DNA of 64,000 nucleotides from Methylobacterium sp. Leaf104 (GCF_001422885.1 NZ_LMMZ01000023.1:249138-313137); one strand, 5' to 3'; counted from the stretch's first letter, positions 55,784 to 64,000 are shown. Numbers and translations: made by a program. The notes: a model not told the origin generated them from the letters alone.

Positions 55784-57910
55784 ATGATCCTGTCACGACG
55801 CCGCGTCCCGGTGGGCGCGGCCCTTGCGCTGGTTCTGGCGCTGCTCGGCCTGCGCAGCGCGATCCCGGCGCCGTTCGAGCGCCTGCGGCAGGCCACCTTC
55901 GACAGCTTCCAGCGTCTCAGCCCCCGGGTCACCCCGGACAGTCCGGTCCGGGTCGTGGACATCGACGAGGCGAGTCTGAAACGGTACGGCCAATGGCCCT
56001 GGCCCCGCCACGTGGTGGCGGACCTCGTCGCGGCCCTGCAGGATCTCGGGGCCGGCGTCGTCGCCCTCGACATGGTCTTCGCCGAGCCCGACCGCACCTC
56101 TCCCGCACTCCTCGTCCCGGAATGGGCGCAGCGATTCGGCTTTCGCGCGGCCGAATCCGCGACGGCCCTGCCGGATCACGACGCCGCCCTGGCGGCGGTC
56201 TTCGCGCGCGGGCGGGTCGTGGCCGGCTTCGCGCTCACCCCGGGGACGCAGGGCGCTCCCGTCACGCGCAGCGCCGGCTTCGCGACGATCGACGGCGATC
56301 CCGTCGCCACCGTCCCGCGTTTCGGCGGCTCCGTCTCCAACCTGCCGGTGCTCGATGCGGCGGCGGCGGGCCACGGCAGCTTCGGCGTCGGAGCGGGCAG
56401 CGACGAGATCAACCGGCGCCTGCAGCTCCTCATGTCGGTCGGCGGGCGCCTGGTCCCGTCCCTGGCCCTCGACGCCCTGCGGGTGATGCAGGACGAAGAC
56501 ATCTACAAGGTGCGGGCCGAGCGCGACGGCGCGGTCCTGACCGGCTACACGATCCGCGTCGGCGCGGTCGACGTCGCCGTGGACACCACCGGCGCCCTGG
56601 CCCTGCGCTTCCCGGCGGCCGGCTCGACGCCCACGATCCCCGCCTGGACGGTCCTCGATCCCGCGACGCGCGCCGGCCTGCGCGACGCGATCGCGGGCCG
56701 GGCGATCTTCGTCGGCACCAGCGCGCTCGGCCTGTCGGACCTGCGCCCGACGCCGATGTCGGCGTTCGAGCCGGGCGTGAACCTGCACGCCATCGGCCTC
56801 GACCAGATGCTCACCGGAGAGGCGCTGATCCGCCCGGCCTGGGCGCTCGGCGCGGAGGTCGTGGCGGCGCTGCTGCTCGGCCTCGCCGCGGCCCTGGCCT
56901 GCGCCTTCGCCCGCCTGCGCAGCGCCGGGCTCGGCATCGCCTTCCTGGCGCCCGTGCCGGCCTTCGCCGCCGTGGCGCTCTTCGCCCGAGGCGGCCTGCT
57001 CCTCGACCCGACCCTGCCAACCTTCGGCCTCCTCGTCGCCCATGCGGGCGGGAGTCTCGCCCGCTATGCCGGATCGGAGCGCGCGGCCCAGCGCCTGCGC
57101 GCGGCCTTCACGCACTACCTCTCGCCGGACCTCGTGGCGGTGCTGGCGAGCGATCCCGGCCGGCTCAAGCTCGGCGGCGAGAGCCGCGAGATGACGTTCC
57201 TGTTCACGGACCTCGAGGGCTTCACGGCGATGACCGAGGCCTCCGGCGCCGAGGCCCTGGTCAACCTGCTCAACGCCTATCTCGACGGGATGTGCTCCAT
57301 CGCGATGGCCCATGGGGGCACCGTCGACAAGATCGTCGGCGACGCGGTGCACGTGATGTTCAACGCGCCCCTCGACCAGCCCGACCATGCCGAGCGGGCC
57401 GTGGCCTGCGCGCTCGCCCTCGACGATTTCGCGGAGACCTTCCGGCAGGGGCAGCGGGCCGGGGGCGTGCCCTTCGGCGCGACGCGCATCGGGATCAACA
57501 CCGGGCGAGCCGTGGTCGGGAATTTCGGCGGCACGCGGCGCTTCGACTACACGGCCCACGGCGACGCCATCAACACGGCCGCGCGGCTCGAATCCGCCAA
57601 CAAGGCCCTAGGCACCCGCATCTGCATCGCACGCACCACCTGCGACCAGGTCTCCGGCGTCAGCTTCCGCCCGATCGGGACCCTGATGCTGAAGGGCAAG
57701 TCCGTGGGCGTCGAGGTGTTCGAGCCGACGCGGCAGGCCGCCGGCACCCTGGGCGCCTATCGCGAGGCCTTCGGACGCCTGGTCGCCGGCGAAGCGGGAG
57801 CCGCCGAGGCCCTGCTGCGCCTGCACGAGGCCAACCCGGACGACCCGATCCTGGCGCTGCATGCCCGCCGGATCCGCGCCGGCGAGCGCTCGGTCCGCAT
57901 GGCGGCCTGA
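55784..57910 (+). CDS. CHASE2-sensor adenylate/guanylate cyclase
   Basis: A 708-aa membrane receptor cyclase. One N-terminal helix (VPVGAALALVLALLGL) is followed by a large periplasmic CHASE2 domain about 35-340 (VVDIDEASLKRYGQWPWPRHVVADL, FVGTSALGLSDLRPTPM), three helices about 345-420, and a class III cyclase domain about 460-640. Metal-binding Asp are in FLFTDLEGFTAM and VGDAVHVMF; the adenine-reading Lys is in DKIVGDA and Asp in HGDAINTAARLE. Adenylate cyclase is therefore favoured over guanylate cyclase. It faces the cNMP/EAL gene. Confidence 0.93.
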   Translation: MILSRRRVPVGAALALVLALLGLRSAIPAPFERLRQATFDSFQRLSPRVTPDSPVRVVDIDEASLKRYGQWPWPRHVVADLVAALQDLGAGVVALDMVFAEPDRTSPALLVPEWAQRFGFRAAESATALPDHDAALAAVFARGRVVAGFALTPGTQGAPVTRSAGFATIDGDPVATVPRFGGSVSNLPVLDAAAAGHGSFGVGAGSDEINRRLQLLMSVGGRLVPSLALDALRVMQDEDIYKVRAERDGAVLTGYTIRVGAVDVAVDTTGALALRFPAAGSTPTIPAWTVLDPATRAGLRDAIAGRAIFVGTSALGLSDLRPTPMSAFEPGVNLHAIGLDQMLTGEALIRPAWALGAEVVAALLLGLAAALACAFARLRSAGLGIAFLAPVPAFAAVALFARGGLLLDPTLPTFGLLVAHAGGSLARYAGSERAAQRLRAAFTHYLSPDLVAVLASDPGRLKLGGESREMTFLFTDLEGFTAMTEASGAEALVNLLNAYLDGMCSIAMAHGGTVDKIVGDAVHVMFNAPLDQPDHAERAVACALALDDFAETFRQGQRAGGVPFGATRIGINTGRAVVGNFGGTRRFDYTAHGDAINTAARLESANKALGTRICIARTTCDQVSGVSFRPIGTLMLKGKSVGVEVFEPTRQAAGTLGAYREAFGRLVAGEAGAAEALLRLHEANPDDPILALHARRIRAGERSVRMAA

Positions 57911-57938
57911 CCGGCGGCCCGAAGCGCCCGGCCGCCGG
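57911..57938. terminator. Bidirectional hairpin between the cyclase and DUF3307 genes
   Basis: CCGGCGGCC (57911-57919) and GGCCGCCGG (57930-57938) form a perfect 9-bp stem between two converging stop codons. No T tract. Confidence 0.5.
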
Positions 57939-57939
57939 C

Positions 57940-58392
57940 TCAGCCGACGATCAGCAGCACCACCAGGGCGATGTTCGTGACCTGGTGCAGGAATTGGTCG
58001 AAGCCCATCAGCCACCAGAAGCGCGGGTCGGTCATGGGCCAGCGCGTCCGCTGGGCGACCAGGGTCTTGCCGCGGTCGATCAGCCCGTGGACGACGAAGT
58101 CGAGGAGGGCGAGCCACCACAGGGCCGGCCGATAGAGCAGGGCGATCGCCAGGGTGCCGAGGGCATGCGTGCCGGCATGGACGGCGAGCGGCGCGGCCCA
58201 GCCGTCGACCCGCTCCTTGCCGCGGGCCATCCAGTCGGTCTGCGCGACGAAGTCGATGAGGTAGTGCTTGGCCGCCATCGCGACCATGAGGGCGGCCAGC
58301 GTCGACAGGGGGACGGGCGTGTCGAGGGCCTGCACCAGGACGATCTCCAGGGGGTCGGGCGGACCGGGATCACCGCACCGCCCGGCGCCCAC
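57940..58392 (-). CDS. DUF3307 membrane protein
   Basis: A protein of up to 150 aa with four hydrophobic segments and the DUF3307 core: AAKHYLIDFVAQTDWMARGK near residue 40, HAGTHALGTLAIAL near 72, and a late LMGFDQFLHQVTNIALVVLL. Conserved Asp/His/Gln within membrane segments are typical. Function unknown. The GTG at 58392 is the frame's start; a GTG at 58335 (VQALDTPVPL) may be the real one because the first residues are Gly/Pro-rich noise. It lies between the cyclase and the FecR-like gene. Confidence 0.78.
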   Translation of the reverse strand: MGAGRCGDPGPPDPLEIVLVQALDTPVPLSTLAALMVAMAAKHYLIDFVAQTDWMARGKERVDGWAAPLAVHAGTHALGTLAIALLYRPALWWLALLDFVVHGLIDRGKTLVAQRTRWPMTDPRFWWLMGFDQFLHQVTNIALVVLLIVG

Positions 58393-58457
58393 GTGGTCGA
58401 AAGGCTACCGGAACGGCAGGCGAAATCCCACCGCCCGGCATCCGGTTGCGCGGGGCG

Positions 58458-59105
58458 TCAGCGCCTCAGGGTCGGAACGAAGCGGGCCTGGTCGCTGATC
58501 GTGATCGTCGCCACGGCCCGCTTGGTGCGGTCCTCCGGCCAGGGGGCGGCCGCCTCGGGCGCCCGGCCGCCATACACCATGGTGCCCTCGCCCTTGCGCA
58601 TCAGGACGCTGCCGCGCTTGGTCTTCAGCACCACCTCGCCGTCGAGGACGAGCACGCCGTAGCCCCCGTCGATGGCGCCGCCCCAGACCGTGGTCCCGCG
58701 CACGCCGAGGGTCCCGACGGCGGTCTTGATCGCGACGTTGCCGCCGCTCGGCCCCTCGATCTTGCCGCCCACGAAGAGGAAGGCGCCGCGGGCCACCGAG
58801 AGGGCGAGCTTCCCGCCCTGGGCGCCGGGCTTGTAGACGAATTCGTCCACCGTGATCTTGCCGTTCTCGCCGAGGGTCAGGACCGTGTCGTCCGCGAGCT
58901 TCGCCTCGAGGCGGGATTCGGCGCCGGTGCGGATCATGTCCTTGAAGAACACCGGTCCCTGCGGAGCCATGTCGCGGGCTTGGCCGGCCTGAGAGGCCAC
59001 GGCCTGGCGGTCGACCTTGGCGACGACGCCGACCTGCTGAGGGGCGGCCTGGGCCGGCGCGAGCGCGGCGAGGGACAAGGCAGCGAAGGCGCCGGCAACT
59101 TTCAT
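58458..59105 (-). CDS. FecR-domain exported protein
   Basis: A 215-aa protein with a signal peptide (VAGAFAALSLAALAPAQA) and a FecR domain about 45-150: FFKDMIRTGAESRLEAKLADDTVLTLGENGKITV, then VGTLGVRGTTVWGG. Here FecR stands alone without an anti-sigma transmembrane part, unlike FecIR systems; such stand-alone exported FecR proteins often lie beside CHASE2 cyclases, as in this window. ATG 59105 is chosen; a GTG at 59111 is two codons upstream. Confidence 0.85.
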   Translation of the reverse strand: MKVAGAFAALSLAALAPAQAAPQQVGVVAKVDRQAVASQAGQARDMAPQGPVFFKDMIRTGAESRLEAKLADDTVLTLGENGKITVDEFVYKPGAQGGKLALSVARGAFLFVGGKIEGPSGGNVAIKTAVGTLGVRGTTVWGGAIDGGYGVLVLDGEVVLKTKRGSVLMRKGEGTMVYGGRAPEAAAPWPEDRTKRAVATITISDQARFVPTLRR

Positions 59106-59420
59106 CGTCACGGTGATCGTCCACGAAGCAGGGGAAGGAAAAAGGGGGAAGGGAATCGGGCACGTCGACGGCGCGGCGCGCCCGTCCGCTGGGGCGAGGG
59201 ACGGGACGGCCTCGGTGCACGTCCCGCCTGCCTACGGCCGATGCCCTTAAGGCATCGCTAAGTCACCGCACCCGACCGAGATGATCCGGCCGCTCTGCTT
59301 CACGAATTCCTGAGAGCAACTGGGGAATCCAAGAACAAGGCAAGGTTGTTGTGGGCGGGCGAACGTTGTGCCCGGTGTAGAGAGCCCCGCGGCGCCGGTG
59401 CTGCCGGGCCGTGGCGGCGC
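59106..59420. other. Intergenic region between pyk and the FecR gene
   Basis: About 315 bp. The stretch 59310-59350 is less GC-rich and could hold the FecR promoter on the minus strand. No terminator with a T tract was found after pyk, and no gene is supported. Confidence 0.5.
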
Positions 59421-60842
59421 TCAGGCGGGGGGAACCTGCGCGACGCGGATGTTGTTCGTGGTGCCGGCCACCGCGAAGGGGATGCCGGCGGCGATCACCA
59501 CGCGGGCATGGGGCAGGGCGAAGCCCTCCTCCACCGCGTGGGCGAGGGCGTTCTCCACCATCGCCTCGTAGGAGGCCACCTCGTCGGCGCGCAGGCTGTG
59601 CGCCCCCCAGAGCAGGCTCAGGCGGCGCGAGGTCGCCAGGTCCGGCGTCAGCGCCAGGATCGGCACCTGCGGCCGACGCCGCGCGATCCGGGCCGCGGTG
59701 GTCCCGCTGAGGGTATAGGCCACGATCGCCGCCGCCCCCACCGCGTCGGCCAGGGTCGCGGTGGCGCTGGCGACCGCGTGGGGCGGCGTCTCCTCCTCGC
59801 CCGGCTCGGTGGCGGTGATCAGCGAGCGGTAGAGCTTGTGCGTCTCGGTCCGGTGGATGATGCGCGCCATCATCGCCACGGTCTCGACCGGGTACTGCCC
59901 CGTGGCGGATTCCGCCGAGAGCATCACCGCGTCCGCTCCGTCGTAGATGGCGGTGGCCACGTCCGAGGCCTCCGCTCGGGTGGGGGTCGGGGCCGAGACC
60001 ATCGAGTCGAGCATCTGGGTGGCCACGATCACGGGCTTCGCCGCCAGCCGGCAGGCGCGGATCAGTTCCTTCTGGCGCCCCGGCACGTCCTCGTGCGGGA
60101 TCTCGACCCCGAGGTCCCCGCGGGCCACCATCACGGCATCGGAGAGGCGGATGATGTCGTCGATGCGCTCCAGGGCCTGGGGCTTCTCGACCTTGGTCAT
60201 CACCCCGGCCCGGTCCCCGATCAGGGCGCGCGCCTCGATGAGGTCGGCCGGCTTCTGCACGAAGGAGAGCGCCACCCAGTCCACCCCGAGCTCGAGCCCG
60301 AAGGCGAGGTCGGCCCGATCCTTCGCGGTGAGGGGCGAGAGGTCGAGGAGGGTGCCGGGCAGGTTCACGCCCTTGCGGTTCGAGATCGTGCCGCCGGTGA
60401 TCACCTCGGCGTCCAGGCTGTCGCCGGTCAGGCCGGTGACGCGCACGCGCACGCGCCCGTCGTCGATGAGCAGGTCCTGGCCCGGAGCGACCGCCAGGAA
60501 GATCTCGCGATGGGGCAGGGGGATGGCGTCCCGGTCGCCCTCGGCGCCGTCGAGCACGAAGCGCAGGGTCTCGCCGGGCACGACGTCGAAGCGTCCGCCC
60601 GCCAGGGTACCGACGCGGATCTTGGGACCCTGCAGATCCTGCAGGATGCCGATCGGACGGCCGGTCTCGCGCTCCAGGGCGCGGATCGCCGCGTGGACCC
60701 GGGCGTGATCGTCCTGGGTGCCGTGACTGAAGTTGAGGCGGAAGGTATCGACTCCCGCCAGGAACAGGCGGTGCAGCATCTCCGGCGTCGAGGAAGCCGG
60801 CCCGACGGTGGCGACGATCTTGGCGTGGCGGTTGCGGCGCAT
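59421..60842 (-). CDS. pyk: Pyruvate kinase
   Basis: A 473-aa glycolytic enzyme converting phosphoenolpyruvate and ADP to pyruvate and ATP. Motifs are KIVATVGPASSTPEMLHRLFLAGVDTFRLNFSHG near residue 9-43, QDLQGPKIRVG near 72, WVALSFVQKPADL near 190, the signature MVARGDLGVEIP near 238 and KPVIVATQMLDSM near 270. The last ~130 residues form the C-terminal regulatory domain. Start 60842 (MRRNRHAKIVA) gives the usual length; the frame extends 83 codons further as noise. Confidence 0.97.
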   Translation of the reverse strand: MRRNRHAKIVATVGPASSTPEMLHRLFLAGVDTFRLNFSHGTQDDHARVHAAIRALERETGRPIGILQDLQGPKIRVGTLAGGRFDVVPGETLRFVLDGAEGDRDAIPLPHREIFLAVAPGQDLLIDDGRVRVRVTGLTGDSLDAEVITGGTISNRKGVNLPGTLLDLSPLTAKDRADLAFGLELGVDWVALSFVQKPADLIEARALIGDRAGVMTKVEKPQALERIDDIIRLSDAVMVARGDLGVEIPHEDVPGRQKELIRACRLAAKPVIVATQMLDSMVSAPTPTRAEASDVATAIYDGADAVMLSAESATGQYPVETVAMMARIIHRTETHKLYRSLITATEPGEEETPPHAVASATATLADAVGAAAIVAYTLSGTTAARIARRRPQVPILALTPDLATSRRLSLLWGAHSLRADEVASYEAMVENALAHAVEEGFALPHARVVIAAGIPFAVAGTTNNIRVAQVPPA

Positions 60843-61180
60843 CTGTCCCGCGACCGCGCGCGGCCGCCTCCCTGGAATCGAGGGCGGAGGTCGCGGCGAG
60901 GCGCACAGTCGCGTCCCCGCCCACGCCTCCCAGGCGCCCGACCGCAACGGCCCGAAGGTCGCCGCGACCGAACACATGCCATGTTCCCGGAAGCCGGCCC
61001 GGCTGTAAACCGCCGGAGGGGGTGGTGCTGGGGCTTTGGTGGCGCGCAGGACCGTCCCGCAAGGCTGCCCGCGGGGTGGACACGCGCGCAAGGGACCCGC
61101 GCCCTGTCGCCCGGGGCGGGACTCCGATCCGGTGCGGATCCTTGATTCGGCGCAGGTCCGTCTCGGACCGGCTCGCGTCT
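60843..61180. other. Intergenic region between pyk and the small secreted protein
   Basis: About 338 bp containing the pyk promoter area. I see several GC-rich partial palindromes but no feature I can defend, and no gene. Confidence 0.45.
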
Positions 61181-61423
61181 TCAGAGGTGACCTTCGCCGT
61201 GATGGCTATCCTGCAGGCGGATCGCGATGTCGGTGCCGTCGCCGCCGAAGTCCTGGGCTGCGGTGATGGGCTGGACCGGCACGGTCGGTGTGGTGCGCTC
61301 CGCGTTCATTGAGGTGTATTGCGCCGGGGGACGGTGACGTTTCGCGGCGGCCGAGGCGGGTACGAAGGCCGTGGCGGCCAGGGACAGGCCGGCCAATACG
61401 ATCACAGGAACTGAATGTTTCAT
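61181..61423 (-). CDS. Small secreted peptide, unknown family
   Basis: An 80-aa protein with signal peptide MKHSVPVIVLAGLSLAATAFVPASA. The mature 55 residues are polar, with RHRPPAQYTSMNAE, two VP repeats and a His-rich tail (DSHHGEGHL) that could bind metal. GGGAGGAAGCG stands directly before the ATG, a strong ribosome-binding site, which supports a real gene. No family recognised. Confidence 0.68.
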   Translation of the reverse strand: MKHSVPVIVLAGLSLAATAFVPASAAAKRHRPPAQYTSMNAERTTPTVPVQPITAAQDFGGDGTDIAIRLQDSHHGEGHL

Positions 61424-61679
61424 CGCTTCCTCCCGTCGTCTTTGCGACAGTTCGAGAATCGATCAATCCGAAAACTTGTCATCCCTCATATTGATTACAG
61501 ACGAACAATATTCGGAAAAAGATATATAGCATCGATTTTCGAATACACGCTCTCGTAGGCGCTGGTATTCCAGATCTCGGCAACCGGCCGGGTATCATGA
61601 CTGGAAATGGCAGTCCGAAGACGGATCAACACCAAGACTTGCAGCGCTGTCGTCGATGGACGTGAAGGCAGCCTTCCCG

Positions 61680-62324
61680 TCAGGGAAGGCTGGAGAGGCG
61701 CGAGACCAGCATCACCAGTTCGGCCTGCCGATGGGTCTGCGTCTTGGTGAAGATCGAACGGAGCTGCGCCCGCACGGTGGCGACGCGCAAACCCTGGAGC
61801 GCGGCCGCTTCCGCCAGGGTGGCGCCCTGAGCCATCAGGATGGCGAGCTTCGCCTCGCTCGGCGTCAACCCGAAGATCTGCTTGAGTGCCCCGCAATTCA
61901 GGGCCGGCGTCGCGTCGAGGTCGATCAGGAGGAGGATCGAACGCGGTCCGTCGTCGCCTGTCGGCGGGACCGGAACGGCATTCATGATCAGCGGGCGCTG
62001 GTCGGCGCGTTCGACCAGGATCCAGCTCTCGCCGTCCAGCTGGACGCGGGGCTGGCCCTGACCGAGCAGCCGCTTGACGATCCCGCGTCCGAGGCCGTTC
62101 AACACATCGACCTCGACCTCCGAGCGGCTGAGGCAGAAGAGATTTTGAAAGATGCGCCGCGCGTGGTCGTTCATGGCGAGCACGTCGCCGCCGGTCGAGA
62201 TGACGAGCCCGCCGTAGCCCATCCGGTCGAAGACCTGCAAGAATGGTATCCCGACGAGCATGGTCGCGACACGTCCCCCGTATGCCGGTTCGGCACAGAG
62301 CCTGTCATACAGGAGGTTAGGCAA
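61680..62324 (-). CDS. LuxR-family HTH regulator with a PAS-like N-terminal part
   Basis: A 214-aa cytoplasmic regulator. The N-terminal 120 residues (FLQVFDRMGYGGLVISTGGDVLAMNDHARRIF ... RSILLLIDLDA) have PAS-like pattern; the C-terminal LuxR-type HTH covers about 145-205 (IFGLTPSEAKLAILMAQGATLAEAAALQGLRVATVRAQLRSIFTKT). No response-receiver domain. Its target is unknown. It lies between an A/T-rich stretch and the gamma-carbonic anhydrase gene, with no partner kinase. ATG 62324 is the only start in the frame giving a full protein. Confidence 0.85.
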   Translation of the reverse strand: MPNLLYDRLCAEPAYGGRVATMLVGIPFLQVFDRMGYGGLVISTGGDVLAMNDHARRIFQNLFCLSRSEVEVDVLNGLGRGIVKRLLGQGQPRVQLDGESWILVERADQRPLIMNAVPVPPTGDDGPRSILLLIDLDATPALNCGALKQIFGLTPSEAKLAILMAQGATLAEAAALQGLRVATVRAQLRSIFTKTQTHRQAELVMLVSRLSSLP

Positions 62325-62476
62325 TATCCGGGTCGGGTCAATACACCCGCACTGTCATGGATACTTGTCGTATCGACGGATCGTTTTTCCGCGACTGCCG
62401 GATCCGCGATGAGGTCTCAATAGATCGGGAATCGCGGCCGGCCGTGATTCCCACCGCGCGGGGACCGGTGAAGGGT

Positions 62477-63007
62477 TCAGTCGAGTCCGTGCAGGTCCTG
62501 CCGGAAGCGGCGGCCATTGGCGACGTAGTTCCCGGCGGTCTGCGCGAGCCGCGCGGCGGCCTCGGCGTCGAGGGCGCGCACGGCCTTGGCGGGGGCGCCG
62601 ACGATGAGGCTGTTGTCGGGAAACACCTTGCCCTCCGTGACTAGGGCATTGGCGCCGACGAGGCAGTTGCGCCCGATCCGGGCGCCGTTGAGGATGGTGG
62701 CGCCCATGCCAACCAGGGTTCTGGCCCCGATGGTGCAGCCATGCACGATGGCGCGGTGGCCGACCGTGACGTCCTCGCCGAGGTCCAGGGGAAAGCCGGG
62801 ATCGGCGTGGAGCACGGCCCCGTCCTGGATGTTGGTGCGCGCGCCGATCCGGATCGTGTCGTTGTCCCCGCGGATGACCGCCCCGAACCAGACCGAGACG
62901 TCGAGACCGAGATGGACCTGCCCGATCACGTGCGCCCCGGGCGCGATCCAGAGGCGGGCGGCGTCGGCGATCTGCGGCCGGTGGGGGCCGAGGGCGAAGA
63001 GGGTCAT
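62477..63007 (-). CDS. Gamma-class carbonic anhydrase-like hexapeptide protein
   Basis: A 176-aa left-handed beta-helix protein of the gamma-carbonic anhydrase/YrdA family. The hexapeptide pattern runs from about residue 18 to 135, with WFGAVIRGDNDTIRIGARTNIQDGAVLHAD near 40-70, and metal-type His residues in VTVGHRAIVHGC near 84-92. Most bacterial homologues have unproven carbonic anhydrase activity. It follows the enoyl-CoA hydratase gene by 30 bp on the same strand. Confidence 0.92.
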   Translation of the reverse strand: MTLFALGPHRPQIADAARLWIAPGAHVIGQVHLGLDVSVWFGAVIRGDNDTIRIGARTNIQDGAVLHADPGFPLDLGEDVTVGHRAIVHGCTIGARTLVGMGATILNGARIGRNCLVGANALVTEGKVFPDNSLIVGAPAKAVRALDAEAAARLAQTAGNYVANGRRFRQDLHGLD

Positions 63008-63037
63008 GCGGAATCCATGGTGCTTCGGGGGGCCGGA

Positions 63038-63823
63038 TCAGGACCCGGTCCAGGCGGCGGGGCGCTTGGCCAGGAAGGCCGCGACGCCCTCGGCGAAATC
63101 GCCGTTGCCATAGCATTCCGCGATCAGGTCGGTCGCCTCGGCACCGGGATCGCGCTCCAGCCGACGCAGCATCTCCCGCGTCACCCGCATGGTCACGGGG
63201 GCGTGGCCGAGGAGCCGATCGCAGATCGCCGTCACCGCGGCGTCGAGCTCGCCCGGTTCCGCCACGGCGGCGAGGTAACCGAGCGGCGCCAGGGTCTCGG
63301 CGGCGGGCATCTCGGCCAGCAGCATCATGCGGGTGACGAGGCCCTGACCCAGGGTCGCGGTCAGGCGCCGCAGGTTGGCCGGCGAGAGGCAGTTGCCCAG
63401 GGTGCGGGCGATCGGCACGCCGAACCGCGCGCCGACCTGCGCCACCCGGATGTCGCAGGCATTGGCGATGGCGAGGCCTCCGCCCACCGCGAAGCCCTCG
63501 ATCACCGCGACGGTCGGCACGCGGCAGCGCTCCAGCCCGGCGACGTAGCCCTCGATGCGGGCCTCGTAGGCGACGCCGTCCGCGCCCGTGAAGCCGACGA
63601 ACTGCTCGATGTCGGTGCCGGCCACGAAGGCCTTGCCGCCGGCGCCCCGCAGGACGGCGACGCGCACGGAGGGGTCGGCCTCGATCCGCGCGAGGCTCTC
63701 CGCCAGCGCGTCGTACATCGCGAAGGTGAGGGCGTTGCGGGCGGCCGGGCGGTCGAAGGTGAGGTGCGCGACGCCGCACTCGACCCGGTAGCGGACGGCG
63801 CCCGCGTCGGGACTCTCGCTCAT
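63038..63823 (-). CDS. Enoyl-CoA hydratase/isomerase-family protein
   Basis: A 261-aa crotonase-fold enzyme. Visible are the CoA-binding pattern VAHLTFDRPAARNALTFAMY near residue 18, the oxyanion-hole segments GAGGKAFVAGTDIEQF near 60 and IEGFAVGGGLAIANACDIR near 108, where the usual catalytic Glu pair is not obvious (ARFGVPIARTLGNCLS follows). The substrate is unclear. It overlaps the stop of a CoA-transferase gene (ATGA), suggesting a small acyl-CoA operon. Confidence 0.9.
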   Translation of the reverse strand: MSESPDAGAVRYRVECGVAHLTFDRPAARNALTFAMYDALAESLARIEADPSVRVAVLRGAGGKAFVAGTDIEQFVGFTGADGVAYEARIEGYVAGLERCRVPTVAVIEGFAVGGGLAIANACDIRVAQVGARFGVPIARTLGNCLSPANLRRLTATLGQGLVTRMMLLAEMPAAETLAPLGYLAAVAEPGELDAAVTAICDRLLGHAPVTMRVTREMLRRLERDPGAEATDLIAECYGNGDFAEGVAAFLAKRPAAWTGS

Positions 63824-64000
63824 GCGGCGAAGGCCCCCGCCGCGCGCAGGCGCTCGACCGCCTCGTCGGACAGGCCGAGCTCGGCCAGGATCTCGTCGGC
63901 ATGCTCGCCCAGCAGCGGCGCGTGGCGGCGCACCTGGGCGGGTGTGCCCGAGAGCTTCACCGGGAAGCCGATGTTGGGCACGCTGCCCTCGATGGGATGG
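63820..64000 (-). CDS. CaiB/BaiF-family CoA-transferase, C-terminal fragment
   Basis: The last 60 residues of a family III CoA-transferase whose gene continues past the right edge. The end SVPNIGFPVKLSGTPAQVRRHAPLLGEHADEIL is the common C-terminal pattern of these enzymes (substrate loop Gly/Pro, then an LGEHADEIL helix). Its stop codon overlaps the start of the enoyl-CoA hydratase gene. The transferred acyl group is unknown. Confidence 0.85.
   Translation of the reverse strand, partial: HPIEGSVPNIGFPVKLSGTPAQVRRHAPLLGEHADEILAELGLSDEAVERLRAAGAFAA

Overview
The window is a 64-kb piece of a high-GC alphaproteobacterial chromosome, most likely from Methylobacteriaceae (Methylobacterium or a close relative). 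Supporting signs are the class II (B12-dependent) ribonucleotide reductase paired with NrdR, an NDUFA12-type complex I subunit next to DUF2155 and aat, an RNase E with a split S1 domain, a glutathione-dependent formaldehyde oxidation pair, and an oxalate/formate-family transporter. The genus is an inference from gene content and base composition. I see no phage, plasmid, insertion sequence, CRISPR, rRNA or tRNA. Nearly every stretch is ordinary chromosomal housekeeping or metabolic sequence.

Layout. 1-9 kb: nrdJ (cut by the left edge) with tandem NrdR boxes; an NDUFA12-like gene, DUF2155, aat, two paralogous small secreted proteins, accC-accB, a DsbA-like thiol oxidoreductase and a class I aminotransferase. 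9-17 kb: rne and, divergently, an N-acetylmuramoyl-alanine amidase followed by PBP1A. 17-22 kb: an AlgX/AlgJ-like SGNH protein, then a copper-type uptake operon (DUF2946-like, YcnI-PCuAC fusion, TonB receptor). 22-30 kb: L,D-transpeptidase, glyA, then a long plus-strand run nrdR-ribD-ribE-ribH-nusB-thiL. 30-39 kb: hppA proton-pumping pyrophosphatase, VOC protein plus wrbA with a LysR remnant beside them, and the molybdenum aldehyde oxidoreductase paoABC. 39-45 kb: orphan secreted protein, MgtC-type protein, Pit phosphate transporter with its DUF47 partner, Lrp-type regulator divergent from dadA, and an AEC permease. 45-50 kb: ureide/urate catabolism (MFS permease, exported and cytosolic hydroxyisourate hydrolases, OHCU decarboxylase), then the formaldehyde pair frmA-fghA. 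50-59 kb: DUF938 methyltransferase, sodium/bile-acid-type symporter, OFA-family MFS, then a signalling group in which a cNMP-binding/EAL protein faces a CHASE2 adenylate cyclase, with DUF3307 and FecR-domain proteins nearby. 59-64 kb: pyk, a small secreted peptide, a LuxR-type regulator, gamma-carbonic anhydrase, enoyl-CoA hydratase and the C-terminus of a CoA-transferase.

How they connect. nrdR lies about 24 kb from nrdJ, and nrdJ has two NrdR boxes exactly 32 bp apart, so the regulator and a probable target are both visible. The amidase, PBP1A and L,D-transpeptidase serve the cell wall. The copper cluster and the signalling group are the two places where the gene combination says more than the individual genes. 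I found no clearly novel multi-gene system. The best candidates for new biology are the cAMP/c-di-GMP group at 54.3-59.1 kb, the duplicated secreted proteins at 3.6-4.7 kb, and the lone AlgX-like protein at 16.8-17.8 kb.
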